A stretch of DNA of 64,000 nt, taken from the NCBI GenBank assembly GCA_930367205.1, contig OV884011.1, positions 172,681,226 to 172,745,225 on the forward strand, given 5' to 3'. The translations under genes were made by a program, and so were the position numbers. This DNA is from Acanthosoma haemorrhoidale (lineage: Eukaryota; Arthropoda; Insecta; Hemiptera; Acanthosomatidae). Shown piece after piece: positions 55,601 to 64,000 of this stretch (positions are counted from its first letter, which is position 1; every line of letters starts with the position of its first letter). The notes under the pieces are model-generated. The model was not told the origin of the DNA. It saw nothing but the letters and a program-made list of their open reading frames with translations, and did no database searches.

Positions 55601-57069
55601 AACAATGTTTTAAATTGTTAAGTATTGAAACTTTATTTACTTAAATAAAATAAGTAATTTTTGTCTATATTTGAGCTGCTGATAAGTTTCAGCGGAAAGA
55701 ATAAAGTATTCTTGGACAAAATCACTGAGTACAATCATTGTCTTCAAGATACTCACGTGGAAACCTTGACCAGCAACCGAAACAAATCTTGATTTTGCTT
55801 TTTAACTTTCTTCGTCATTTGTTTTATAGATTTATTTACAGTAGTATTACAAAAATACTACTTAGTTCTCGATTGGGGGATACGAAGTTTCCCCAAATAT
55901 TTGAGTTATCCGACTTGAGTGTAGAGGCATGGTACTCCGGGTAAGGTTGGAGAAAAGAAACATGTATAAATAGATATATTTAATATACATTTTATCTATT
56001 TCCGTACATTATATATTTTTTGTATGTATAAAAATAAATTAGACCTGGACCCCACTTAGGAAGCTTTATTGATTTAAAAACAAATTCACACAATGATAAA
56101 ATTTGATTCATAACGGTTAGAGATTATTGCAGAAACATGTAATTGTAATATAATATTTTCATCACTAGAACAAAATTATATATATAACCTCGTATTATCA
56201 GTTTCATCATATAGATGTGAAAATTTTTTTGTGATTTTAAAATTGAGTCAATTATTATTAAAAGCATTTTATTGACAAGATATGTTACTGCTGAGTTATT
56301 TTATAAAAAAAAATTGAAGGCCTAATCATAGAAACATTTATGAATTAAATAAGAAAGATAATATGAAAATTACCGAAGGAGTCTAGATTCCTATCTACCT
56401 TTGACTATTCTGTAACAATCCATGAAGATTCATTTCAAAGTGTCACTGTTTCGATATTGTGTTGAATGGTAATAACCTAGTACTAACTAAATGGCCAGCT
56501 TGTGCATGAAATATATGGATATCCTTTTGATTGACAATAAGAGAAGAAATTAAGAGAAAGAATTCTTGAATAGTATATATTATAATTTATAGAATAATTA
56601 TAATAACAATTTGCTATTTATTTAATTATTACAACAATATTTTTATCAATCGAATAAGTTAAATCAATATACCAAACTCAGAAAAACTATGCATTTTAAT
56701 CTCCATATTAAGAATAGGAGGCCACCCCCCTTTCTAGGATTTTTACCATTTATTTCAGGTTTCCCGATCCCAAAACCCCGAATCACTCCTACTTTTATTC
56801 AATTATATTCCCACATGATGTTTAGTGGAAAAACCTTCTTGGAATACAGTAATTGAACGCATGTATCTTAGTGGAATAACCACTATTAATAACAGCAATT
56901 CTTCAATTGTATTTAATGCTACGCTTTATTCGCTATGTATTAGTTATTACTAAGCACGTGTAAGGCTGTTAAGTCTACGTCAGAGGGAAGTTGTTTCAGA
57001 GAGACGGCAAGCTTTGATTATCTGTCGAAACTATGGAGTGTCAGTGTCGCGTGGGCGGCACGAGTTTAG
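52668..57069. other. AT-rich gene-free stretch
   Basis: Mostly A/T-rich. 54890-55250 is GC-richer and holds two overlapping plus-strand frames (54899-55144 and 54939-55187). Neither shows a domain I recognise, though the block is a candidate exon or regulatory element. No other gene, RNA or repeat is recognised. Confidence 0.5.
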
Positions 57070-57114
57070 CTTGGTAGTTGTTGATCACTTCAAGTCTTCA
57101 ACTCAACTACCAAG
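57070..57114. repeat. Hairpin next to the BEL element
   Basis: CTTGGTAGTTG (57070-57080) and CAACTACCAAG (57104-57114) form an 11-bp perfect stem, extended by TTGA and TCAA across a two-base bulge. It ends about 100 bases before the 5' LTR of the BEL/Pao element and may be unrelated to it. Confidence 0.6.
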
Positions 57115-57215
57115 GTAGTTTTAGTTCACAAGTATTATGCACAATAATAGTCTTTTAAACAGGGCAGGCCTAATAACCTCTAATAGTCTAATAATCTCTC
57201 GTCTGCCTCAATGCA

Positions 57216-57366
57216 TGCATTGTGTCAAATTTAGTGGAGGTCAGTGCCTTCTGTATATATTTATATTCCTAGATAATACTCTAATGATTTGTATACCACT
57301 TAACACATGCCAATAAGTTTAGCAGTTAAATTATAGTTAATGTTGTTTTGTTTAAATTTCTATGTA
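57216..57366 (+). repeat. 5' LTR of BEL/Pao element (deleted form)
   Basis: Aligns with the 3' LTR from TTGTGTC to a shared TTGTTT(T)GTTTAA...TTTCTAT end but lacks about 70 bases in the middle of the 3' copy. LTRs are identical at insertion, so the many substitutions and the deletion show an old insertion. Confidence 0.8.
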
Positions 57367-57384
57367 TGGCGCCCTGACAGAACA
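57367..57384 (+). other. Primer binding site
   Basis: TGGCGCCCTGACAGAACA begins exactly after the LTR with TGG, the complement of the CCA end of a tRNA, which primes minus-strand synthesis. The specific tRNA was not identified. Confidence 0.6.
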
Positions 57385-57685
57385 CAAACACTTAAGGCTT
57401 ATTCAATATGTTTGAGTGAGTACAGTTTGGTTTTTCCGTCACAAGAGTAACGTAAGTGAGTGTACTATTAGACATTATTTGTTGATTAATTATAGACAGA
57501 TTTCTAGTAAACTAAAATAAAGGAATATATAAAATCCTTACGCTAAAAACCGAAAATAAATCAAGAGAAATATATAAAAGTCCTTAAACTAAATTGTTGA
57601 ACAAATTAATAAAGATTCAATAAATGTGAATCAAATAGATATGCTTGTCGAATTATTGGGTGACAGATTTCAAATAATACTTAAG

Positions 57686-58325
57686 CGTAAGCGACCGCTA
57701 ACTACATGAGTTAAATCACCCTATACTCTGGTACACATATATTGTAAGCAGAAGTAAAATAACAGGAACTAAATGTATGTAAATCATTGTAAAGTTTTTA
57801 GCAATAAACGCGCAGGAGCTGGCAGTCATAAACAAGTCATAAACGTAAGAGGGTTGCCAGTCGTCAGCCATAAACGTAAGAGGGTCACCAGTCGTCAGCC
57901 ATAAACCTGAAAGGATTAGCCACCTGGCAGCCATAAACCTGAATGGGTTAGCCACCTGGCAGCCATAAACCTGAATGGGTTAGCCACCTGGCTGCTATAA
58001 ACAGACCCCTTTTAGACCTTCGCCGCCTTCCGGCAGGAAGGGGAAACCATATTTAAACCAGGGCGTTTGGCCCTGTAAACCAGTCTAGTCTCCTCATCAG
58101 CCTCTGAGTCTCCTCATCCGCTTTTACTCGGCTACGCTTTACGCCAGGGCCACTGGCCCTGGAAGTCAGTCTCTTAGACTCCTCGTCAGTCTACCAGTCT
58201 CTTCTCATCCGCCTCTGAGTCTCTCACCCGTCTTTTAGTCTCCTTGCAGACCCTCTGACGACTTGTACCCGTGACGCTGCTGGGCTTCCGCTCGAACTCT
58301 GAAAACTTGACTTATTCTTTATGAA
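57686..58325 (-). mobile_element. LTR-like element nested in the BEL/Pao remnant
   Basis: Matches the LTR at 13645 over GACCGCTAACTACAT near the left edge, AAATCACCCTATACTCT, and CCGCTCGAACTCTGAAAAC with TTCTTTATGAAA at the right edge. It has the same orientation as that copy, and the 5' portion of the LTR is missing here. Inside, 57837-57994 is a tandem array of five 31-32-bp units containing CATAAACCTGAATGGG-type cores. The 13.6-kb copy has only a trace of these units (ATAAACAGTCATAAACATAA). Its insertion or an associated deletion removed most of the BEL interior. Confidence 0.7.
57837..57994. repeat. Tandem array of 31-32-bp units
   Basis: Units begin at 57837, 57868, 57899, 57931 and 57963. 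The first two share a GTAAGAGGGT core and end in CAGTCGTCAG. The last three share CATAAACCTGAA and end in TTAGCCACCTGGC. A partial sixth copy follows. The array lies within the LTR-like element and probably expanded there. Confidence 0.9.
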
Positions 58326-58379
58326 ACCTATATTTAAAATGAAGGAAGAATACTAGCGATAAGATCCGGATCTGTTTGC

Positions 58380-58560
58380 AAACTTGTGCTGCATGTAGAG
58401 CTGTCAATTCGAAACTGATCTCTTCCCTATCAGAGGGTTGATCTTGAGCAGATTTATTAGCCGTAGTGGGTGACCCTCTATCATTTATAGCGACCAAGGA
58501 AGGAACTTCATTTGGGTGAACAATGCCCTCAATAAATTAGACTGGAAACTATTATATTAC
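58380..58560 (+). pseudogene. BEL/Pao integrase core remnant
   Basis: Across two frames this reads CAACRAVNSKLISSLS, then RFISRSG, a stop, PSIIYSDQGRNF and NNALNKLDW. BEL/Pao integrases have the same order: a TCA.TRA.HLE..SSLS segment, RFI.RRG.P..IYSDNGTNF carrying the second catalytic Asp (still present in YSD), and an LN.L.W segment. The frameshift and the stop in place of Arg (TGA for CGA) inactivate it. The integrase would insert the element's cDNA into host DNA. Confidence 0.8.
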
Positions 58561-58859
58561 TGTGGGCAAAATATACTCGAAATTCAATCCTTCCTCAGCA
58601 TCATGGCGGGGTGGTTGACAAGAGTGATTGTTAGGTAATGATTGTGAGGCTGTAATAAATTCGAGGCCTCGTATCTTACTTATCTATTGAATGGTCAAAA
58701 GGACATGAATCCCTTGACTTCAAGCAAGATGTAGACCAGGTAGACGCAACATACATTGACGTAATAGAATCGACCTGTCTGCGTACAAGATTGGAGCATT
58801 GACAAGAGATTTTGTTGAGAATATGTTTCATTTGATGCCTTAAACCAAACCCACGGAAC

Positions 58860-59065
58860 CAAGAAAGGTCACTATCGGGGAAATTGTTGATGTGGGAAGC
58901 GAAGAGAAGAGATTGGATTGGCATCTTGTTAGGGTAATGGAAGTCATACCTGGGAAGAAACGAAAGGGAGATGGTCCGTTTGAGGACAATTGGTGCAATA
59001 ATCAGGTCAGATCGTAGAGTTCGTCTGCTTGAGCTGGAGTTGGCCACTGAGGAAAGGTTTTAGGC
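58860..59065 (+). pseudogene. BEL/Pao DUF5641 C-terminal domain remnant
   Basis: Reads TKKGH in one frame, then VGSEEKRLDWHLVRVMEVIP (from about 58890), and after a frameshift VRLRTIGAIIRSDRRVRLL and ELELATEERF. The DUF5641 domain that follows integrase in BEL/Pao polyproteins has the arrangement G..V.V......W...RV.E..PG...G.VR...V....G...RP...L..LE, which this follows. It sits directly upstream of the purine tract and the 3' LTR, its expected place. Confidence 0.75.
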
Positions 59066-59216
59066 GTTAATCTACGGCAAGCCAACCGTAGAAGAGTCAT
59101 CAAAAAGCCCGAAATGTTGAACCTTTAATAATTTCGTTTATTTATCTTCAATTTTACATTGTATAGTTTTGTAAATTAACTTCCGTCTATGTTTTCAGTT
59201 GATTTAGGTGGGAGTA

Positions 59217-59434
59217 TGTTGTGTCGAATTTAGTTAATGTCAGTGCCTTCTGTATATCTGTATTTTCCTAAATAATACTCCGATGATCGGAATGCCATTA
59301 AGCACATGTAAATAAGTTCTAGTTTGTCAGCTGTGCACATGTCATTTATGTATCGTTTTGTAGTCTTGCTTACATTGCTACATATTGAAATATATTTAAT
59401 GAACTGTGTGTTGTTTGTTTAATTTTCTATCACA
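59217..59434 (+). repeat. 3' LTR of BEL/Pao element
   Basis: Begins TGTTGTGTCGAATTTAG right after the GGTGGGAGTA polypurine tract and ends TTTCTATCACA. About 70 bp longer than the 5' copy. Confidence 0.8.
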
Positions 59435-61939
59435 GAGGGTTCTTATTAAGTTATATTAAATCGTCGTAAAATTTAGAAATATATTCAATTCAATTTTGAA
59501 ATCATCATTATTATTAATTCTTTTAACATGGTATGTCAATAGAAGTAGTTTTTCCGCCTGTCAGATTGGCAACAAAACAAGACATTGTACAGAGTTGATT
59601 GTGTGATGCGTAAAATATAAAGTAAATGCCGGTGGAAAGTAAGGAAATACTAGGGAAGGAAATAATTTCAAACTGCCGTAGATGGATTGGTTTAGAAGTT
59701 TATTAAACAACATCTAGAGTTATAATGTTTTTGTTTTGGAAATATTTAAGGGAATACATCTAAATGAGAATGAGACACTGAAAAAATAAGTCTATTAACT
59801 AACCTGTTCCTATTTTCACTTCAAACTATCTCAATTCATCACTGTAAAGTAGTTTTAGATTAATAGCTATAAATTTCCCAGAGTTAATGACACATCAAGA
59901 GCAGTTACTCAATTAGAAATGTAATGATATTTAAAAACAAAATTTTTTAATAGCCGCATGATATGGTACTGAGTGAACCTGATTACTTTTTTTTATATCA
60001 ATATTTCTCTTTTACATGTCTTTGTTTGTTGAGTCTGAAGAATTAAAAAAAAAATATTAATAAACTATTTAAGAAAATCTTGTTGTTAATATTATTTTTA
60101 AATAAATCTATAACCACCTTATTTTAATTTTTTATTTGTTGAAGCCTCACCCTGGCTTTAGTCAAACATAAATACAGATTCTGTCTCGGAAAATTGCAAT
60201 AGAAACAATAGTTTCATATTAATTATTAAGACTACACTATTCATTAGATTTCGTAGAGTAAGTAATGCTTATGAATTTTCGCTATATTAGGAATAAACTT
60301 TTGCTACACAGTTTTCCACTTAACGGTAAACCATCGAGTTCTATGTCCAGGCGTTGGACAAATGGAACTGGATGTGAAATCTTAGACTGTTCGCAACAGT
60401 GCATATCCATTACACAGGAGTGGACTTATGGGATTGGACTCACATGCTTTCGAACTGATTTGCACCTCTTTGCTGATAGTGACTTGCAGTCAATCAAGCA
60501 TACGTGTTCTTATTCCAAAACATATATAAGCCTTTGCTCCTGTAAACGTGCGAGTGCTAAAAAAAAGCTTCTATTTTGATGATAATATAAAACAAAACTG
60601 TTTAAACTAGGTTTCTATAAAATAGTAGGGTTATATAAAATTCTAAAACCTTTTATTATGCAAAATATACATAACGTATCGGGATTGGCAGATTAATAAA
60701 ACCTATCATCTTCTCTGGATCACCTGATAGAAGTCGTGCCATGATCGATAAAGGTGATATTAGAACACGTTAACTAAGGATACCTTTAGATACAGAAATA
60801 ATAATATTTTAATTTTTAAATAATAATATAAATTATAGATATTTCGGGTTGCTAAAAATCGAGTCTGTCTTCTTCCCTTATTGATGAGCCTACTGGAGTC
60901 TGAAAGTGTGCTAATAAGTATTTACTATCTATAAGTAGTCACTGCTTAGCAATCACTGGTTTGCTTTCAGAGCTCATGGTATACCATAAATTAAATTTAT
61001 GATTCAGTTTGATGAGCTGACCAAGAAATGTCTACTTCTATACTCTATTACAAGCCTTAACATTTTTAGTTTAGGTAATATCATTGATTATTTACGGATA
61101 GCACCCACCACAAATTATTTTTAAGACCACTTTCTAAATAATAATCTCCTGGCATAGTAAATTGGAGAAGGCTTTGAGCTAGAGTATCCCCCTTTTTGTA
61201 AATGAAACGCTCAACACTAGGGACAATAGTAATAAAGTGAAACGGGTTCACTGAGGCGGATAACATGATAATGAGGTTTTTATGTAAGCTTTCGCTTGGT
61301 TTGCTCTTATTTTGCCCAAGGTTCGCTGCCGTCCCGGGACACTGTTCACGGAATGGAAGGGCGGGCTATTTTCAGAATGGTCTCCCCCCGGAGGAGAAGA
61401 TGGTCTGATCATCTGCATAAGTGGATGGCAAGGAACCCACCGGCTTCGGATATTCTCATGTCTCTCTTGAAATAGTTCTTTCTTAGGGGCTTATGATATT
61501 CCTCAGCCTCCTCTTGCGAGATGTTTAAAGATATTTTTTTTTCATTTATACATGTAACGGTAATCATATGCAATGGCGGAATTTCACAGTCATTTTACCT
61601 GGAGGGAGCTCATTTGTATTCAGGTGTGGTATACATTTAATGCAAAAACAGCTTCTGTCTTATTTGTATTCACAAGCATAATCTTATTCCAATGGCACTA
61701 TTAGGATTTCTAAATATATATTACATTTTATTCATACATGTCCAACTTTTGTTTTCTTATTAGTTGTTAAATCAAATAACGACAGGTATGATTTTGCAAA
61801 AAAATTATTAGTCTCTAGACAAATATATATTGAGTTCCTAATTGACAGTTACGATTTCCCAACAAAGATACATTATCTAAGCATTGACGTAAAAACAAAT
61901 GAAAAATGTTCCAAAAACACGAAGTTGAGAGCCAACCTT
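59435..61939. other. AT-rich DNA without a certain gene
   Basis: The 104-codon plus-strand frame at 60265-60579 is Cys-rich but matches nothing I recognise. Around 61310-61470 the DNA is GC-richer and one frame gives RRRRWSDHLHKWMAR, faintly like the C-terminal RRRW.D region of some LINE polyproteins; this is too weak to call. Confidence 0.45.
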
Positions 61940-62188
61940 CTAATTCACGTATTTAATGTAATTCGTCACAATTTTAACTTTTAGTCTGCCGGTCAGTTCC
62001 ATAACAAGACCTAATCTTCTGAAAGTTTCATAACTTATGTTCAGTCTTTCTTGAAATAACCTTGTTATCTCTGCTTTGACCGTTTCTTGACACTGCTTAT
62101 TGACCAAGGTTGCCGTTAGAATAGAAGTGTCGACTCGATAAAAGAATATGACAATGAAACATAGGATCCAGTGAGAGCAGCTTAGCAT
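61940..62188 (-). CDS. Possible first exon of a small secreted protein (hypothetical)
   Basis: An 82-codon minus-strand frame starts in a favourable context (CGCC before ATG). It begins with a hydrophobic stretch (WILCFIVIFFYRVDTS) that looks like a signal peptide, followed by a charged, amphipathic region (QETVKAEITRLFQERLNIS) with one Cys upstream. It could be a complete small protein or a first exon, with possible GT donors near 61965-61985, but I cannot choose a splice site. No family is recognised. A/T-rich DNA throws up frames of this length by chance, so the call is tentative. Confidence 0.25.
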   Translation of the reverse strand: MLSCSHWILCFIVIFFYRVDTSILTATLVNKQCQETVKAEITRLFQERLNISYETFRRLGLVMELTGRLKVKIVTNYIKYVN

Positions 62189-64000
62189 GGCGAGAAATTG
62201 AGAGTGGAAGAGAGTGCGGAAAATGACAGATCGAAAGTTCTTCAGTTGGCAGTAGCTGCGTTTCCTCCAATAAACAGATCCTACTTAATCATGCTTAGAG
62301 CTTAGTGAGACTCGTACTCCGAAAATAGTGCAAATGTTTTAGCCGATTGATCTTCAAGTCTTCATCCGGCTTGACTGTCTTCCTTTCAACAGCTGCGAGT
62401 CCCAAATCAGACAGACCTGATCTGTCTATCTACCCTTATCCTCCCCTCTTTTGTTTTTTTTTAATGTTCTTTGTTCCAACATAGGCAAAAATAATATTAA
62501 AATAATTATGAAATTGGACATGGAAATTGAAGTTAAAAAAAATGTTTCTTTTAAGGAACCTCGTATGGAAAATTCTAAAAAGGCCCTAAATTCCCAGCAT
62601 CCTTTGTCAGCTTTAATAGGCCCACACGGGCTTTGCCGGTATTTTAAGGCAGTAGGCCCCTGTTTGGTCTATGAAATTGTCAAAATTGGAACTACATATA
62701 CAAATGAAATGAACCAATGACGCCATCACTAATTTTAATGTGTCGTTTTAACAACAAAGTTTTATAGCGAGTCTTGATATATTAAAGTATAGTTGAAAAG
62801 AAATTATAAGCATGTCCCAAAGAAAATTCTATAAAAAGTCAAACTCGCCGAATAGGTTAAGAAGTAGAAAATGGACTTATTTTGAAAGGCCCTTAGAATA
62901 AAAAAAAAAATCCCTTAGCATGAAAAGAAAGAGTGGGACCCTTATTTATGACTGAGAAGGTGCTGCGAGGCGCACCGTCGGACCTGAAGTGAGGTAGGGT
63001 CGTAAGAGTTGTGTCGTGGTAGGGGTTCCACAGCTCCCAAATATTAAGGGTTATTGAATTGTGAACATTCACCCTTCCCATCTCCGTATTGAATTGAAAA
63101 CCCTCTACCGACCGCCCAGAAAGAAGGAAGTAATCACAAGCAGTAGCTGGCACAATCTCATTACAACATCATCTCATTATAAGCAGACTTTAGCATAATA
63201 CGACAGGGGTACTTTAGCCCTTAGATAGGTGGGGGGGGGTAGTTCCTTCCGCGGGTATTGGCCTTTTCATTCCTCACGGGAGGGTGGGCCCTTTATGACG
63301 TTTGATAATTCCTTTCCGGCAGCTCAAAGGGAGACTTTCCGTCTCGATGGTCATCGAGTAAGGACATCTTTCAATGGAAACAATACCGATTCCAAGATGT
63401 AAATCTTTTTCATGTCTTGCGCACTCGATCTACAAAAAAGTGGTGCGATCAATAATGTACGATTGTTCTAGCTTTCATTAACAAACAGAAATAACCGGAT
63501 CAATTTTTGTTATTTTATGTTATTCATTGAAACTCTGAAACAGTGATTTCATTACAGTAAATATAGAATGTATAAAAGTGTACAAAATAAACAGGGCCTA
63601 TTGGATGGTGAAGACCAAAAACAATAATTATTGGAAATAAGGGTGACTCAAAGGAGTAGCCTGCATGTGGACTTTGTGATGCCCAACACTACTCAAAAAT
63701 GTCCTGGTTTGACCAGCAACTCCCAGGAAAATATGAATGCAAAGGGGATGTGAAACATTATGGTGTAAAACTAAAGTTTGCATATTAATGTACCAAACAT
63801 AAACAAGTAAAATCTCTTAACGCCGATGATATAATATAGCAGAGATATTATTAAACGATGGAAACACGGCTAAGCGAAAAGGTTTGAATCTTTTGACATG
63901 GTATAAATAGTCCGTGGTATCAAAACCAAAATATGTTTCCGATGATCATTTCATTTAATGCAATTAATTTGTTTTCCGAAATTTTGTATCCACTCCTCAC
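62189..64000. other. AT-rich DNA with a GC-richer stretch
   Basis: 62930-63400 is less A/T-rich, contains CTGCGAGGCGCACCGTCGG (about 62961) and a G-run at 63231-63239, and is a candidate regulatory element. The short frames at 62451-62720 plus and 62893-63153 minus have no recognised motif. The rest is A/T-rich to the window end. Confidence 0.45.

Larger units (their letters stand above)
57216..59434 (+). mobile_element. Collapsed BEL/Pao LTR retrotransposon
   Basis: Two related LTRs in direct orientation bound the element: 57216-57366 (151 bp, internally deleted) and 59217-59434 (218 bp). Both carry TGTGTC(A/G)AATTTAGT, GTCAGTGCCTTCTGTATAT and AATAATACTC. TGGCGCCCTGACAG follows the first LTR directly (57367) as a primer binding site, and a GTGGGAGTA purine tract precedes the second. 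The interior is only about 1.85 kb, and 640 bp of that is another LTR inserted in reverse, so gag, protease and reverse transcriptase are gone. Integrase and DUF5641 remnants identify BEL/Pao. No target duplication could be confirmed. Confidence 0.85.

Noticed and set aside
58676..59047. 123-codon minus-strand open frame
   Set aside because: It is the antisense shadow of the BEL/Pao DUF5641 region, whose plus-strand motifs are recognisable.
61380..61470. RRRRWSDHLHKW-like peptide, possible LINE C-terminus
   Set aside because: Only one short, low-information match, with no flanking reverse-transcriptase or tail sequence.

Overview
The window reads as intergenic or intronic DNA from an animal nuclear genome, most likely an insect or other arthropod. 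It is AT-rich, with long A/T runs and microsatellites, no operon structure, and no open reading frame longer than about 176 codons. The only protein families I recognise belong to transposable elements. All are broken by stops, frameshifts or deletions. Their types (Jockey-clade LINE, BEL/Pao LTR retrotransposon, mariner, small TIR elements) are those usual in insect genomes. I found no rRNA, no convincing intact tRNA, no CRISPR array and no certain host gene.

Layout. 1-10213 is mostly unremarkable AT-rich sequence with a diverged repeat (about 3075-3370, second copy near 36060), a fragment of a LINE 3' end (about 5729-5925) and one copy of repeat family C (about 8390-8765). 10219-11127 is a well-bounded LTR-like unit (solo LTR, family A) with a 5-bp target duplication. 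11372-11560 is a LINE reverse-transcriptase tail fragment. 13235-13600 is a dead mariner transposase. It is followed at 13645-14578 by a reverse-oriented relative of the LTR, which itself carries a 309-bp insert flanked by 19-bp direct repeats. 16029-16800 is a second family C copy. 19839-19961 is a long compound microsatellite. 22025-22142 and 29909-30041 are two copies of one short repeat, and 23716-23826 is a mariner-type MITE.

33620-34095 is the third family C copy. 34463-34867 is the C-terminal piece of another non-LTR retrotransposon. 36060-36335 is the second copy of the 3075 repeat. 38403-38482 is a LINE 3' tail. 43241-47566 is the main element, a nearly full-length but inactivated Jockey-clade LINE with gag-like ORF1 (PRE_C2HC, zinc knuckles) and endonuclease/reverse-transcriptase ORF2. 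Just downstream lie a 149-bp inverted-repeat element and a 73-nt hairpin. 51806-52667 is a second family A LTR. 57216-59434 is a collapsed BEL/Pao retrotransposon with two LTRs, a primer binding site, integrase and DUF5641 remnants, and a second LTR-like element nested inside it.

Between these lie several GC-richer, CpG-containing single-copy islands (about 4730-4835, 25300-25620, 32340-32960, 35165-35700, 62930-63400). They could be regulatory DNA or exons, but comparison with related genomes would be needed to say. A possible first exon of a secreted protein lies on the minus strand at 61940-62188. I saw no evidence of a new cooperative gene system. The most informative content is the nested transposon history and a few structured hairpins.
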